A stretch of DNA of 64,000 nt from an uncultured Emergencia sp. (GTDB lineage Bacteria; Bacillota; Clostridia; Peptostreptococcales; Anaerovoracaceae). A model generated the notes under the pieces. The model was not told the origin of the DNA, searched no databases, and worked only from the letters and a program-made list of their open reading frames with translations. Positions 1-8,336 of this stretch are shown here, one piece after another. Made by a program: the position numbers and the translations under genes. Position 1 is the first letter of the stretch; the number at the start of each line of letters is the position of its first letter. The stretch spans positions 62,001 to 126,000 of the forward strand of contig CAJFTU010000049.1 of NCBI GenBank assembly GCA_904420065.1, in the 5' to 3' direction.

Positions 1-1365
1 ATTGATTTTGATGAGGGAGCCGGACTCGACGGCGATACCGGGGCGTACGGCGATTATACGCAGAGCCGCAGAGGCCCGATCTACCAGTGTTTTGCGAAGA
101 AACTGGTGGCGGAAGGCAAAGCGTATCCCTGCTTCCTGACGGAGGAGGAAATCACCGAAATCAGAGCGGAGCAGGAAGCGAATAAAGTCAATCCCGGCAT
201 CTACGGTCGGTACGCGAAGAGCAGACAGCTGTCTCTCGAGGAAATCGAAGAGAAGCTGAAGGCCGGCATGCCATATGTGGTTCGGCTTCGTTCCGACGGA
301 GAACCTTCGGGCGACGAGACCGGAAGGCGGATTCGGGTAAACGATGCGATAAGAGGCATTTTGGAAATGCCGGAGAACTTCCAGGATGTGGTTATTTTAA
401 AGGCGACCGGTATTCCGACTTATCACTTTGCTCATGTGATCGACGATCACCTGATGCGGACAACCCATGTGGTGCGGGGAGCCGAGTGGCTTTCTTCTCT
501 TCCTGTTCACGTGGAGCTGTTTGAGAAGCTGGGTTGGCAACCGCCGGTATACTGTCATACCGCTCAGCTGATGAAGTTGGATGAAGAGGGCAACAAGAGA
601 AAACTGTCAAAGAGAAAGGATCCGGAACTGTCTTTGGACTATTACAGAAAGCAGGGCTATCATCCGGCGGCTGTACGGGAATATCTGCTGACCATCCTCA
701 ACTCCAACTTCGAAGAGTGGAGGATGGACCATCCGGAAAGTCCGACGGAAGAATTTCCTTTTACCACGGAAAAGATGAGCAATTCCGGCGCTCTGTTCGA
801 TCTGAACAAGCTCAACGATATCAGCAAGGATGTTCTGCTGAAGATTCCTGCCGGAGAGATTTACGACTTCCTCAGAGCATGGGCGCAGGAGTTTCATCCG
901 GAATATCTGCATCTCTTTGAGGACAGAGCGTATATGGAACAGATCCTGGATCTGGGCAGGAAAGACAGCAAGCCGAGAAAGGATTTGATCTACGCGGAGC
1001 AGATTATCAAGTTCATCGGTTATTTCTTCGACGATCTGTTCCACATCGAGGATGAGATGCCGGCCGAAGTACCGGCGGAAGATATACCGAAAATTCTCCA
1101 GGCTTATCTTGCAGGCTACGATCACGGCGACGATCAGGGGCAGTGGTTCGATAAGATCAGAGATATCGCCGTTCAGCTGGGATACGCGGCGAAACCGAAG
1201 GATTTCAAGAAGCATCCTGAGGAGTACAAGGGTCATGTGGGTCACGTCAGCACGGTTATCCGCATCGCGCTGATGGGCAGAGCCCAGTCTCCGGATGTGT
1301 GGACGATACAGCAGATCCTCGGTGAAGAGAGAACCAGAAAACGGATAGAAAACTACAAAGGATAA
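1..1365 (+). CDS. gltX: Glutamyl-tRNA synthetase, 3' part (5' end outside window)
   Basis: Class I aminoacyl-tRNA synthetase that charges tRNA-Glu with glutamate in the cytoplasm. The frame is open from base 1, so the gene begins upstream; the N-terminal HIGH motif lies outside the window. Visible are the catalytic-core segment with DEGAGLDGDTGAYGDYTQS, the QLMKLDEEG segment and the KMSKS-type loop written as KLSKRKDPE (about base 600), followed by the anticodon-binding helical region ending in RKRIENYKG. A GTG at 106 is internal to the conserved core and is not the start. The C-terminal region after the KLSKR loop is longer and more acidic than in E. coli GltX, as is common in some clostridial paralogues. 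A rho-independent terminator follows. Confidence 0.93.
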   Translation: MDFDEGAGLDGDTGAYGDYTQSRRGPIYQCFAKKLVAEGKAYPCFLTEEEITEIRAEQEANKVNPGIYGRYAKSRQLSLEEIEEKLKAGMPYVVRLRSDGEPSGDETGRRIRVNDAIRGILEMPENFQDVVILKATGIPTYHFAHVIDDHLMRTTHVVRGAEWLSSLPVHVELFEKLGWQPPVYCHTAQLMKLDEEGNKRKLSKRKDPELSLDYYRKQGYHPAAVREYLLTILNSNFEEWRMDHPESPTEEFPFTTEKMSNSGALFDLNKLNDISKDVLLKIPAGEIYDFLRAWAQEFHPEYLHLFEDRAYMEQILDLGRKDSKPRKDLIYAEQIIKFIGYFFDDLFHIEDEMPAEVPAEDIPKILQAYLAGYDHGDDQGQWFDKIRDIAVQLGYAAKPKDFKKHPEEYKGHVGHVSTVIRIALMGRAQSPDVWTIQQILGEERTRKRIENYKG

Positions 1366-1382
1366 GTCTTTTGAAAACAGAG

Positions 1383-1421
1383 ACGGCGAGCGGCCAAAGC
1401 AACGGCAGCCCGCCGTTTTTT
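1383..1421 (+). terminator. Rho-independent terminator of gltX
   Basis: Arms ACGGCGAGC (1383-1391) and GCCCGCCGT (1408-1416) pair with one mismatch and are followed by a T run. It separates gltX from the fatty-acid operon. The rest of 1422-1519 shows no other feature. Confidence 0.75.
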
Positions 1422-1519
1422 GCGTGTTTAAGACGACGCCTCCCGGATACTGACGGGTAGATTCGAGCGGAAAACCGGGACGGATTTTTTTGTAGTTTTT
1501 GTGAAATCCAGAATATCCC

Positions 1520-1548
1520 TTGACATTTTACGGCAGTACTGGTAATAT
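1520..1548 (+). promoter_or_regulatory. Sigma-A promoter of the fatty-acid operon
   Basis: TTGACA at 1520-1525, exactly 17 bases, then TAATAT at 1543-1548. This is the only strong promoter seen ahead of acpP and probably drives the genes through fabZ. Confidence 0.85.
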
Positions 1549-1608
1549 ACTTAAAGTTTTTTAATTAAAATTTTTTAAGTAAAATATTTTAATTAAAAAA
1601 TTTAAAGT
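1549..1608. repeat. Long AT-rich inverted repeat, probable FabT-type operator
   Basis: Arms of 28 bases (1549-1576 and 1581-1608) match at 25 of 28 positions around a 4-base centre. Each arm holds the self-complementary 12-mer TTTTAATTAAAA (1559-1570 and 1587-1598), with starts 28 bases apart. It begins directly after the -10 box and so covers the transcription start. A FabT-like repressor is encoded at the end of the operon, which makes it the natural candidate ligand; that link is inferred. Confidence 0.65.
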
Positions 1609-1643
1609 AAAAAGAAAGACTAAAGATTAAGGAGAATAATGAA

Positions 1644-1874
1644 ATGAATTTTGAAAAAGTAAAAGAGACGATGGTTAACACTCTGGGCTGCGAAGAGGAA
1701 AAGATCACAATGGACGCCAGCATCAGCGATGATCTGGGAATCGATTCTCTCGACGCTGTTGAACTGGTTATGGCTCTTGAAGAGGAATTCGGCATCAAGA
1801 TTCCTGATGAAGAGCTGGGCAACATGAAAAAGGTCAGCGATATCGTAGCTTGCATTGAGAAGTATCAGGCGTAA
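1644..1874 (+). CDS. acpP: Acyl carrier protein
   Basis: A 76-residue acidic protein that carries growing acyl chains on a phosphopantetheine arm in type II fatty-acid synthesis. The attachment motif is GIDSLDAVE with Ser35. Length is typical for AcpP. The start ATG is preceded by AAGGAG at 1629-1634. It is the first gene of the operon, directly behind the promoter and the inverted repeat, so its level would respond first to any repression there. accB follows after 3 bases. Confidence 0.97.
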   Translation: MNFEKVKETMVNTLGCEEEKITMDASISDDLGIDSLDAVELVMALEEEFGIKIPDEELGNMKKVSDIVACIEKYQA

Positions 1875-1877
1875 ACG

Positions 1878-2312
1878 ATGGAACAAAGAGAGTTATTTGA
1901 GCTGATTTCCCGATTTGAAGCTTCCACACTTTCCGCTTTGGAACTGAACCAGGGAGATGTTCACATACGTCTTGAAAAGAACGCTTCGCAGCTGTCTGCA
2001 GACGGGGGACGGGAAAAACCGGCCGCCCCGCCCGCAGCAGAAAAGCCGGTTGCTCCACAGCCCTCAAGTTCTGCAAAGTCGGTTAGATCGCCTATCGTAG
2101 GCGTCTATTATGCCGCGCCGTCGCCGGATGAGCCGCCTTACGTGCGTATCGGCGACAGAGTAGAAAAAGGACAGGTGCTGTGCCTCGTCGAAGCGATGAA
2201 GATGATGAATGAACTCAAATCGCCGACAGACGGAATTGTTAAAGGCATTTTCGGCGTAAACGGAGAACTGGTAGAGTTCGATCAGGTTCTGTTCGAGGTA
2301 GAGCCATGCTGA
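1878..2312 (+). CDS. accB: Biotin carboxyl carrier protein of acetyl-CoA carboxylase
   Basis: 144 residues. Carries biotin between the carboxylase AccC and the transferase AccD/AccA in the first committed step of fatty-acid synthesis. The C-terminal biotinyl domain contains EAMKMM, with Lys108 the expected biotinylated residue; a Pro/Ala-rich linker (about residues 45-70) precedes it, as in other BCCPs. The start has no strong Shine-Dalgarno and lies 3 bases after the acpP stop, which suggests translational coupling. The 3' end overlaps accC by 7 bases. Confidence 0.95.
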   Translation: MEQRELFELISRFEASTLSALELNQGDVHIRLEKNASQLSADGGREKPAAPPAAEKPVAPQPSSSAKSVRSPIVGVYYAAPSPDEPPYVRIGDRVEKGQVLCLVEAMKMMNELKSPTDGIVKGIFGVNGELVEFDQVLFEVEPC

Positions 2313-3694
2313 AAAAGGTGCTAATTGCAAATCGGGGAGAAATCGCGGTGCGCATCATACGGGAATGTCTGGACAGCTCCATCGAAGCGGTCAGCGTTTA
2401 TTCTACGGCCGACAGTCAGGCTCTCCACAGGATTATCGCCAGCCGCTCCGTCTGTATCGGAGGGCCCAGGGCTGCGGAGAGCTATCTGAATATAAACAAC
2501 ATCATCGAGGCGGCCAAAGGCACAGGCTGCGACGCAGTTCATCCCGGTTTTGGTTTTCTGTCCGAAAACAGCGGATTTGCCAGAGCCTGTGAGAGAGAGG
2601 GCCTCAAGTTTATCGGTCCTTCTTCTGGCGTCATCGAACAGATGGGCGATAAAGCGGCGGCAAGAAAGCTGATGAAGAAGGCGGGCGTGCCTGTTGTTCC
2701 CGGTTCTGACGGAGTCGTCTGCGATGCGGAAGAGGCCGTGAGAACTGCAGAAACTATAGGCTATCCGGTACTGCTTAAAGCGTCCGCCGGCGGAGGCGGC
2801 CGCGGCATGAGAAAGGCTTATAACGAACAGGAAGTTCGGGAAGGGTTTTCCGCCGCATCGGCAGAAGCGGAAAACTGCTTTGGCAACGGGGAAATGTATA
2901 TCGAAAAGCTGATTGAAAATCCCCGTCACATAGAGTTTCAAATTTTGGCCGACAGTTTCGGCAACGTCGTACATCTTGGAGAGAGAGACTGCTCGATCCA
3001 GCGGAGAAATCAAAAGCTGGTGGAAGAAGCGCCGGCCTGGGGCCTTTCCCGGGATCTGCGGCGGCGTATGGGTGAAGCGGCAGTCCGTGCCGCGAAGGCC
3101 GCCGGATATGAAAATGCGGGAACCATAGAATTCGTCGTCGACAAAGACGAGAATTTTTATTTCATCGAGATGAATACCCGGATACAAGTGGAGCATCCTG
3201 TAACGGAGATGATTACAGGCATCAACATCGTCAGAGAACAGCTGCGGATCGCTTCCGGATTGCCGCTGGGATTTACGCAGGATGAAATAAGGTTTGAAGG
3301 TCACGCTATCGAATGCAGAATTACTGCGGAAAAAGTCTTCGACCACTTTGCTCCGTGTCCCGGAAGAGTGGAATTTATCCATTTTCCGGCCGGAGCGGGA
3401 ATACGGGTGGACAGCGCTCTGTACAACGGCTGTGAAATCAGTCCGTTTTACGATTCCATGGTGGCCAAGATCATCGCAAAGGGAAATACCCGCCTCGAAG
3501 CGGTAAGACGGATGAGGCGAGCCCTTGAAGAGGCTGTGATCACCGGCGTGGAGACTACGCTTCCCGTACAGCATCTGCTGATGTACAATCAGGATTTCCT
3601 GCGGGGAAGCTATGATACCGGATTCATCGAAAGCCATCTTCCGGAAATCTTAGACATTTATGAAGCAGCAGGAGGAAAGAATGAATCCGTTTAA
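2306..3694 (+). CDS. accC: Biotin carboxylase subunit of acetyl-CoA carboxylase
   Basis: 462 residues. ATP-grasp enzyme that carboxylates biotin on AccB with bicarbonate. Begins with the conserved MLKKVLIANRGEIAVRI; contains the glycine-rich ATP lid KASAGGGGRGM, the EMNTRIQVEHPVTE catalytic segment and the C-terminal biotin-carboxylase domain. Slightly longer than the usual 445-455 residues because of a tail that runs into accD. It overlaps accB upstream by 7 bases and accD by 14 bases, so the acc genes are tightly coupled. Confidence 0.96.
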   Translation: MLKKVLIANRGEIAVRIIRECLDSSIEAVSVYSTADSQALHRIIASRSVCIGGPRAAESYLNINNIIEAAKGTGCDAVHPGFGFLSENSGFARACEREGLKFIGPSSGVIEQMGDKAAARKLMKKAGVPVVPGSDGVVCDAEEAVRTAETIGYPVLLKASAGGGGRGMRKAYNEQEVREGFSAASAEAENCFGNGEMYIEKLIENPRHIEFQILADSFGNVVHLGERDCSIQRRNQKLVEEAPAWGLSRDLRRRMGEAAVRAAKAAGYENAGTIEFVVDKDENFYFIEMNTRIQVEHPVTEMITGINIVREQLRIASGLPLGFTQDEIRFEGHAIECRITAEKVFDHFAPCPGRVEFIHFPAGAGIRVDSALYNGCEISPFYDSMVAKIIAKGNTRLEAVRRMRRALEEAVITGVETTLPVQHLLMYNQDFLRGSYDTGFIESHLPEILDIYEAAGGKNESV

Positions 3695-4520
3695 ACAGAA
3701 GAGAGAGCTGCTGTCAGCCCTTAAGGGCCTGCAGCCGAAAGAACAGGTCGTTCTTTGCCCGCAGTGCGACGCTAAGCTGACCAAGGAACAGCTTGCGGAG
3801 ACACTTTACGTCTGCCCGGCCTGCGGACATCACTACAATATTTCCGCAAGGTACAGACTGAAGACGATTCTCGATCCAAAGTCCTTTCACGAAATCTGCG
3901 GATCGCTGAAGGGAGGAAATCCGCTGGACTTTCCCGGATACGAGGAAAAGCTGCGGGAGCAGAGAGAGAAGACCGGCCTGAAGGAAGCGGTGATCGTTGG
4001 AACCGGAAAGATAAAGGGGATAAAGACGGTGATCTGCGTGATGGACAATCGGTTCATGATGGCCAGTATGGGTACGGCCGTCGGAGAAAAGATTACCAGG
4101 GCCTGCGAGTACGCTATAAAGAACCGGCTTCCGCTGATTATTTTCAGCGCCTCGGGAGGGGCCCGGATGCAGGAGGGAATCCTTTCTCTTTTCCAGATGG
4201 CAAAAACCAGTGCGGCTATTTCCCGTCACAACGAAGAAGGGCTGCTCTACATTTCCGTGATGACCAATCCGACAACCGGAGGCGTGACGGCCAGCTTCGC
4301 CAGCCTGGGAGACATTATCCTGTCAGAACCGGATGCGCTGATCGGCTTCGCCGGACCGAGGGTTATCGAACAGACCATAAAGACCTCTCTGCCTGAAGGC
4401 TTTCAGAGGTCGGAATATCTGCAGGAACACGGATTTGTGGACGCCGTAGTGGAGAGAAAGGATATGCGTGAAACGCTGGGGCTGCTCCTGAAGCTTCACG
4501 ACAGGAGGAACAGAAGATGA
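3681..4520 (+). CDS. accD: Acetyl-CoA carboxylase carboxyltransferase subunit beta
   Basis: 279 residues. Transfers the carboxyl group from biotin to acetyl-CoA together with AccA. The N-terminal zinc finger has the pattern CPQC...CPAC (about residues 27-50), and the crotonase-like core contains SGGARMQEG. An in-frame ATG at 3660 is possible, but ATG 3681 is chosen because AGGAGGAAAG precedes it at correct spacing and the protein then starts MNPFKQKREL, as expected. The stop overlaps the accA start. Confidence 0.95.
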   Translation: MNPFKQKRELLSALKGLQPKEQVVLCPQCDAKLTKEQLAETLYVCPACGHHYNISARYRLKTILDPKSFHEICGSLKGGNPLDFPGYEEKLREQREKTGLKEAVIVGTGKIKGIKTVICVMDNRFMMASMGTAVGEKITRACEYAIKNRLPLIIFSASGGARMQEGILSLFQMAKTSAAISRHNEEGLLYISVMTNPTTGGVTASFASLGDIILSEPDALIGFAGPRVIEQTIKTSLPEGFQRSEYLQEHGFVDAVVERKDMRETLGLLLKLHDRRNRR

Positions 4521-5356
4521 GGATGAGCAATTTATCGGCAGCAGAGAGAGTTGCTCTGGCCAGGGATCCACAGAGACCTACGGCGAGGGAATATATCGGA
4601 GCCATTTTCGACGACTTTTTCTACCTGTCAGGTGACAGAAAACACGGAGAGGACGCCAGCATTATCGGTGGCATCGCTTCCTTCCACGGCGTTCCGGTGA
4701 CGATCATCGGCCATCAGAAGGGACGGGATTTAGAAGAAAATCTTAAATATCGGTTTGGAATGCCCAACCCGGAAGGATACAGAAAAGCAGAGCGGCTGAT
4801 GCTGCAGGCAGAAAAATTCCACCGGCCGGTAATCACCTTTGTGGATACGCCGGGCGCGTATCCGGGTATTGAGGCGGAAGCCGGCGGTCAGGGCGAAGCC
4901 ATCGCACGGTCGATTGCGGTCATGTCTCGGCTGAAAGTGCCGACCATAGCGGTTTTTATCGGCGAAGGGGGCAGCGGCGGCGCTCTGGCAATCGGAACAG
5001 CCGACAAGGTGATTATGCTGGAAAACAGCATTTTCTCGATTCTCTCTCCCGAGGGTTTTGCCAGCATACTGTGGAAGGATTCTTCCCGCAGTGAGGAAGC
5101 CTGTGAGGTGATGAAACTGACTGCCAGCGATCTGTACGAGTTGGGAATCTGCGACCGTATTATTCCTGAACCTGCAGGAGGCGCGCAGAGTGCAAGAGAT
5201 TACATCTTTGATGCGGTCGAAAGAGAGATAGCGGAATTGCTGAAGCCTATGCTGAAGATCAGTGGAACGGCTTTGGCAAAGGAACGATACAGGAAACTGA
5301 GAAACGTAGGAAATTTCAAGAGAAAGGCGGAGCAGACGGAACATGGCAGGAATTAA
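4517..5356 (+). CDS. accA: Acetyl-CoA carboxylase carboxyltransferase subunit alpha
   Basis: 279 residues. Partner of AccD in malonyl-CoA formation. Conserved segments include GHQKGRD, the MPNPEGYRKA region, FVDTPGAYPG and GEGGSGGALA of the crotonase fold. Starts within the accD stop (ATGA), behind AGGAGGAACAG. An ATG at 4523 is an alternative start two codons later. It overlaps fabH by 14 bases. Confidence 0.95.
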   Translation: MRMSNLSAAERVALARDPQRPTAREYIGAIFDDFFYLSGDRKHGEDASIIGGIASFHGVPVTIIGHQKGRDLEENLKYRFGMPNPEGYRKAERLMLQAEKFHRPVITFVDTPGAYPGIEAEAGGQGEAIARSIAVMSRLKVPTIAVFIGEGGSGGALAIGTADKVIMLENSIFSILSPEGFASILWKDSSRSEEACEVMKLTASDLYELGICDRIIPEPAGGAQSARDYIFDAVEREIAELLKPMLKISGTALAKERYRKLRNVGNFKRKAEQTEHGRN

Positions 5357-6284
5357 AATCATCGGATTGGGAAAGTCGCAGGGCGATACGGTCGTAACGA
5401 ACGATGATCTCGCGAAAATCGTAGAGACCAGCGATCAGTGGATCAGAGAGAAGAGCGGCATACGTTCCCGTTTTTTTGCCAGAAAAAAGTCCAATGCGGA
5501 TATGGCCGCGGAAGCAGCGGAAAAGGCCATTGAAAATGCCGGAATTCGAAAAGAGGATATTTCTCTGTGTATAACCGCCACGTTCACGCCGGATGACCAC
5601 ACACCGTCTGTGGCATGCAGTGCGGCCGGAAAATTGGGCCTCAGAGAAAACGTTCTGTGTCTGGATGTCAACGGAGCATGCGCCGGTTTCATTTACGGAT
5701 GCAGTCTGGCCGACGGATTTCTGGCCAGAGAAGGCGGATACGGGCTGATCATCGGCAGTGAAAAAATTTCACCGCTTATGGACATGGAAGACAGGAGCAC
5801 CTGCGTTCTGTTCGGTGACGGAGCCGGAGCTGCAGTGGTAGAATACAGCGATTCGGTTCAGTTTGCCTATTTGGGCGGATGTGTTCCGAGCAGAGAAATT
5901 CTCCATTGCGGAGGAGAAAAAGACAGGATCGTCATGTCGGGGCAGGAAGTATATCGCTTCGCTGTGAGTAAGGTGCCGGAGTGTATCAACGGTATTTTGA
6001 ATCGTGTTTCTCTCACAGAGGAAGATATCGACCATTTCGTCTGCCATCAGGCTAACGAGAGGATCATCGACAGCGCGGCCAGAAGAATTACGAAGAATAC
6101 AGAGAAATTTTTCAAGAATTTATATCATTATGGAAATACATCGGCAGCAAGTATACCTATCGCTCTGTGCGAAATGGAAGAACAGGGCGTATTGAAAAGC
6201 GGAGACAATGCGATCTGCACCGGCTTCGGAGCAGGCCTGACCTACGGCTCCATGCTGATCACATTCTGTCCCGCGAAGGAATGA
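5343..6284 (+). CDS. fabH: Beta-ketoacyl-ACP synthase III
   Basis: 313 residues. Condenses an acyl-CoA primer with malonyl-ACP to start fatty-acid synthesis. The thiolase-fold triad is visible: Cys113 in NGACAGF, His235 in CHQANER and Asn265 in HYGNTSAAS. Its last 27 coding bases plus stop and flank are repeated 86 bases downstream (see the repeat at 6258-6375), so the residues ITFCPAKE occur a second time in untranslated sequence. Chain-primer specificity cannot be told from sequence. Confidence 0.95.
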   Translation: MAGIKIIGLGKSQGDTVVTNDDLAKIVETSDQWIREKSGIRSRFFARKKSNADMAAEAAEKAIENAGIRKEDISLCITATFTPDDHTPSVACSAAGKLGLRENVLCLDVNGACAGFIYGCSLADGFLAREGGYGLIIGSEKISPLMDMEDRSTCVLFGDGAGAAVVEYSDSVQFAYLGGCVPSREILHCGGEKDRIVMSGQEVYRFAVSKVPECINGILNRVSLTEEDIDHFVCHQANERIIDSAARRITKNTEKFFKNLYHYGNTSAASIPIALCEMEEQGVLKSGDNAICTGFGAGLTYGSMLITFCPAKE

Positions 6285-6375
6285 GCGGCAAGACAGAATT
6301 AATGCTGGAACTCCCCGGCTTCAGCCGGCATGGAGTTCGTCGTATCACATTCTGTCCCGCGAAGGAATGAGCGGC
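6258..6375. repeat. 32-bp perfect direct repeat of the fabH 3' end
   Basis: Bases 6258-6289 and 6344-6375 are identical. Copy one contains the last codons and stop of fabH; copy two is non-coding. The 54 bases between hold a hairpin (6308-6338). The arrangement is a partial duplication that leaves fabH intact. Confidence 0.9.
6308..6338 (+). other. Intercistronic hairpin between fabH and fabK
   Basis: GAACTCC (6308-6314) pairs with GGAGTTC (6332-6338) and, inside, CCGGC (6315-6319) with GCCGG (6324-6328) around a TTCA loop; a CAT bulge sits on the 3' side. No T run follows, so it is more likely an mRNA stability or processing element than a terminator. Confidence 0.6.
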
Positions 6376-6409
6376 TATTTACAAATAAATTTAATTGAGG
6401 AAACAGAGC

Positions 6410-7327
6410 ATGAAAATCAACGAACTTTTAAATATAGAATTCCCGATCTTTCAGGGCGGTATGGCCAATATCGCCACGGGAGAATTTGCGGCGGCTGTGT
6501 CTGCTGCAGGTGCCCTCGGAACCATCGGCGCCGGAGGCATGGATGCGGAGACGCTGCGCAGCCATATAAAGAAATGCAAGTCCCTTACCGATAAACCTTT
6601 CGGCGTCAACATCATGCTGATGAATCCGGAAGCGGATAAAATGGCGGAGATCGTCAGTGAAGAGAAGGTGGCCGTTGTGACCACAGGAGCCGGAAATCCT
6701 GGAAAGTACATGGATATGTGGAAGTCAGCCGGAATTCGGGTTTTTCCTGTGGTTTCATCTGTGGCGCTGGCCAAAAGACTTTCCGGTCTGGGCGCCGACG
6801 GAATCATCGCCGAAGGCTGCGAAAGCGGAGGTCATATCGGCGAGATGACGACTATGGCGTTGGTGCCGCAGGTCTGCGATGCGGTAGATCTTCCTGTGAT
6901 CGCTGCAGGAGGTATCGCCGGAGGACGACAGATGGCGGCGGCCTTTGCCCTCGGCGCCAGCGGCGTTCAGATCGGCACATGCCTTCTGGCAAGCGACGAA
7001 TGTCCGATCCACCAGAACTATAAAGAAGCGGTGGTAAAAGCGAAAGATAACGATACCATCGTCACCGGCAGAATCGGCGGAACACCGGTTCGGATTCTGA
7101 AAAATCCTATGGCAAGGGAATACGTGAAGATGGAGAAAGCCGGAGCGGACAAGATGGAACTGGAAAAATTCACTCTGGGTTCTCTTCGCCGGGCTGTCGC
7201 AGAAGGCGATGTGAAGAACGGATCTCTGATGGCCGGACAGGTAGCGGGCATGGTAAAAGAGATTCTTCCGGTCAGAACCATATTGGAGAATATAGTGAGG
7301 GAGTATGAAGACGTTAGAAAAGCTTGA
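6410..7327 (+). CDS. fabK: Enoyl-ACP reductase II (FMN-dependent)
   Basis: 305 residues. Reduces trans-2-enoyl-ACP in the last step of each elongation cycle; it is a TIM-barrel FMN enzyme unrelated to FabI. Family features: FPIFQGGMANIA at the N-terminus, GAGNPGKY, EGCESGGHIGE and AAGGIAGGRQMAAAFALGA of the flavin phosphate site. ATG 6410 is chosen over a TTG at 6395 because GAGG precedes it and the product starts MKINELL, as in FabK. No FabI or FabL is present in the window. It overlaps the next gene by 23 bases. Confidence 0.93.
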   Translation: MKINELLNIEFPIFQGGMANIATGEFAAAVSAAGALGTIGAGGMDAETLRSHIKKCKSLTDKPFGVNIMLMNPEADKMAEIVSEEKVAVVTTGAGNPGKYMDMWKSAGIRVFPVVSSVALAKRLSGLGADGIIAEGCESGGHIGEMTTMALVPQVCDAVDLPVIAAGGIAGGRQMAAAFALGASGVQIGTCLLASDECPIHQNYKEAVVKAKDNDTIVTGRIGGTPVRILKNPMAREYVKMEKAGADKMELEKFTLGSLRRAVAEGDVKNGSLMAGQVAGMVKEILPVRTILENIVREYEDVRKA

Positions 7328-8336
7328 TTTTCCGATCATTCAGGGAGGAATGGGAATCGGCATATCTCTGGGCGGTCTTGCCGGAGCCGTAGCGCGTGAA
7401 GGCGGAATGGGCGTCATATCCACGGCCAATATCGGCTTTCGTGAACCGGACTTTTGGGAAAATCCCAGAGAAGCGGACAAGCGGGCGCTGGAGAAAGAAA
7501 TAAAGAAGGCGCGGTCCATCGCCGGCGGAAAAGGTTTGCTCGCTATAAATGCCATGGTAGCGACGACCGGATTTGGTGAGCTGGTCCGCAAGGCGGTCAG
7601 CTGCGGGATTGACGCGGTGATCAGCGGAGCGGGGCTTCCATTGGAACTTCCCGAACTTACAAAGGGCAGCGATGTTCTCATCGCACCGGTCGTATCCAGC
7701 GGCAGAGCGGCAAAGATGCTGAAAAAAATCTGGGAAAAGCGCCACGGCCGCAGGCCGGATTTCTTCGTAGTAGAAGGAAGCCAGGCCGGAGGTCATTTGG
7801 GCTTTGAGCAGGAAGAGGTGGAACAGGGAAATGCCAAACCGCTGCTGACGATTTTGAAGGAAGTCGTCAAGGAGGCGGAGGATATTCCCGTATTTGCCGC
7901 AGGAAGCGTATTTGATTCGAAGGATATTCGAAAGTGCCTCGATGCAGGAGCAAGAGGGGTACAGATCGCAACCCGATTTATCGCTACAGAGGAATGCGAT
8001 GCTTCTGAAGGATTTAAAGATGTGATCCTCAGTGCGAAAGAAGAGGATGTGACTATATTGAAAAGCCCGGTTGGCATGCCGGGAAGAGGACTGAAAACGC
8101 CATTGATCCAAAAGGTCAAAGACGGACTGCGGTTCGGGCCCGAGAGGTGCATCAGGTGTATCCACACCTGTGAGCCGAAGACCACGCTGTATTGCATAAA
8201 CAATGCGCTGATTCAGGCGTTTTACGGAAATAAAGAAGAAGGACTGTTTTTCTGCGGCGGTAACGTGGGCAGAGTCAATTCGATGACCACGGTTAAAGCG
8301 CTGATGGAAGAACTGACCTCGGAATGGAGAAAATGA
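7305..8336 (+). CDS. FabK/nitronate monooxygenase-family FMN enzyme, second copy
   Basis: 343 residues, same superfamily as the FabK before it (IIQGGMGIGISLGGLA at the start, EGSQAGGHLGF, FAAGSVFDSKDI) but clearly divergent. It has an insertion after the first barrel strand (FREPDFWENPREADKRALE) and a cysteine-bearing tail with CIRCIHTCEPKTTLYC, which FabK lacks. The family includes 2-nitropropane dioxygenase/nitronate monooxygenase and PfaD-like reductases. Being translationally coupled between fabK and fabD suggests a role in acyl-chain metabolism, for instance an alternative or regulatory enoyl reductase, but the substrate cannot be assigned. Confidence 0.85.
   Translation: MKTLEKLDFPIIQGGMGIGISLGGLAGAVAREGGMGVISTANIGFREPDFWENPREADKRALEKEIKKARSIAGGKGLLAINAMVATTGFGELVRKAVSCGIDAVISGAGLPLELPELTKGSDVLIAPVVSSGRAAKMLKKIWEKRHGRRPDFFVVEGSQAGGHLGFEQEEVEQGNAKPLLTILKEVVKEAEDIPVFAAGSVFDSKDIRKCLDAGARGVQIATRFIATEECDASEGFKDVILSAKEEDVTILKSPVGMPGRGLKTPLIQKVKDGLRFGPERCIRCIHTCEPKTTLYCINNALIQAFYGNKEEGLFFCGGNVGRVNSMTTVKALMEELTSEWRK

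Noticed and set aside
2321..3637. Long open frame on the minus strand under accC
   Set aside because: Exactly antisense to a conserved gene, no ribosome site, no family resemblance; it follows from codon bias. The same reasoning removes the minus-strand frames at 607-1245, 50395-51672, 52154-53233 and 57204-58361, and the plus-strand frame at 54013-55146.
6258..6375. 32-bp repeat as an attachment site of a mobile element
   Set aside because: Only 54 bases lie between the copies and no integrase is present; a local duplication is simpler.
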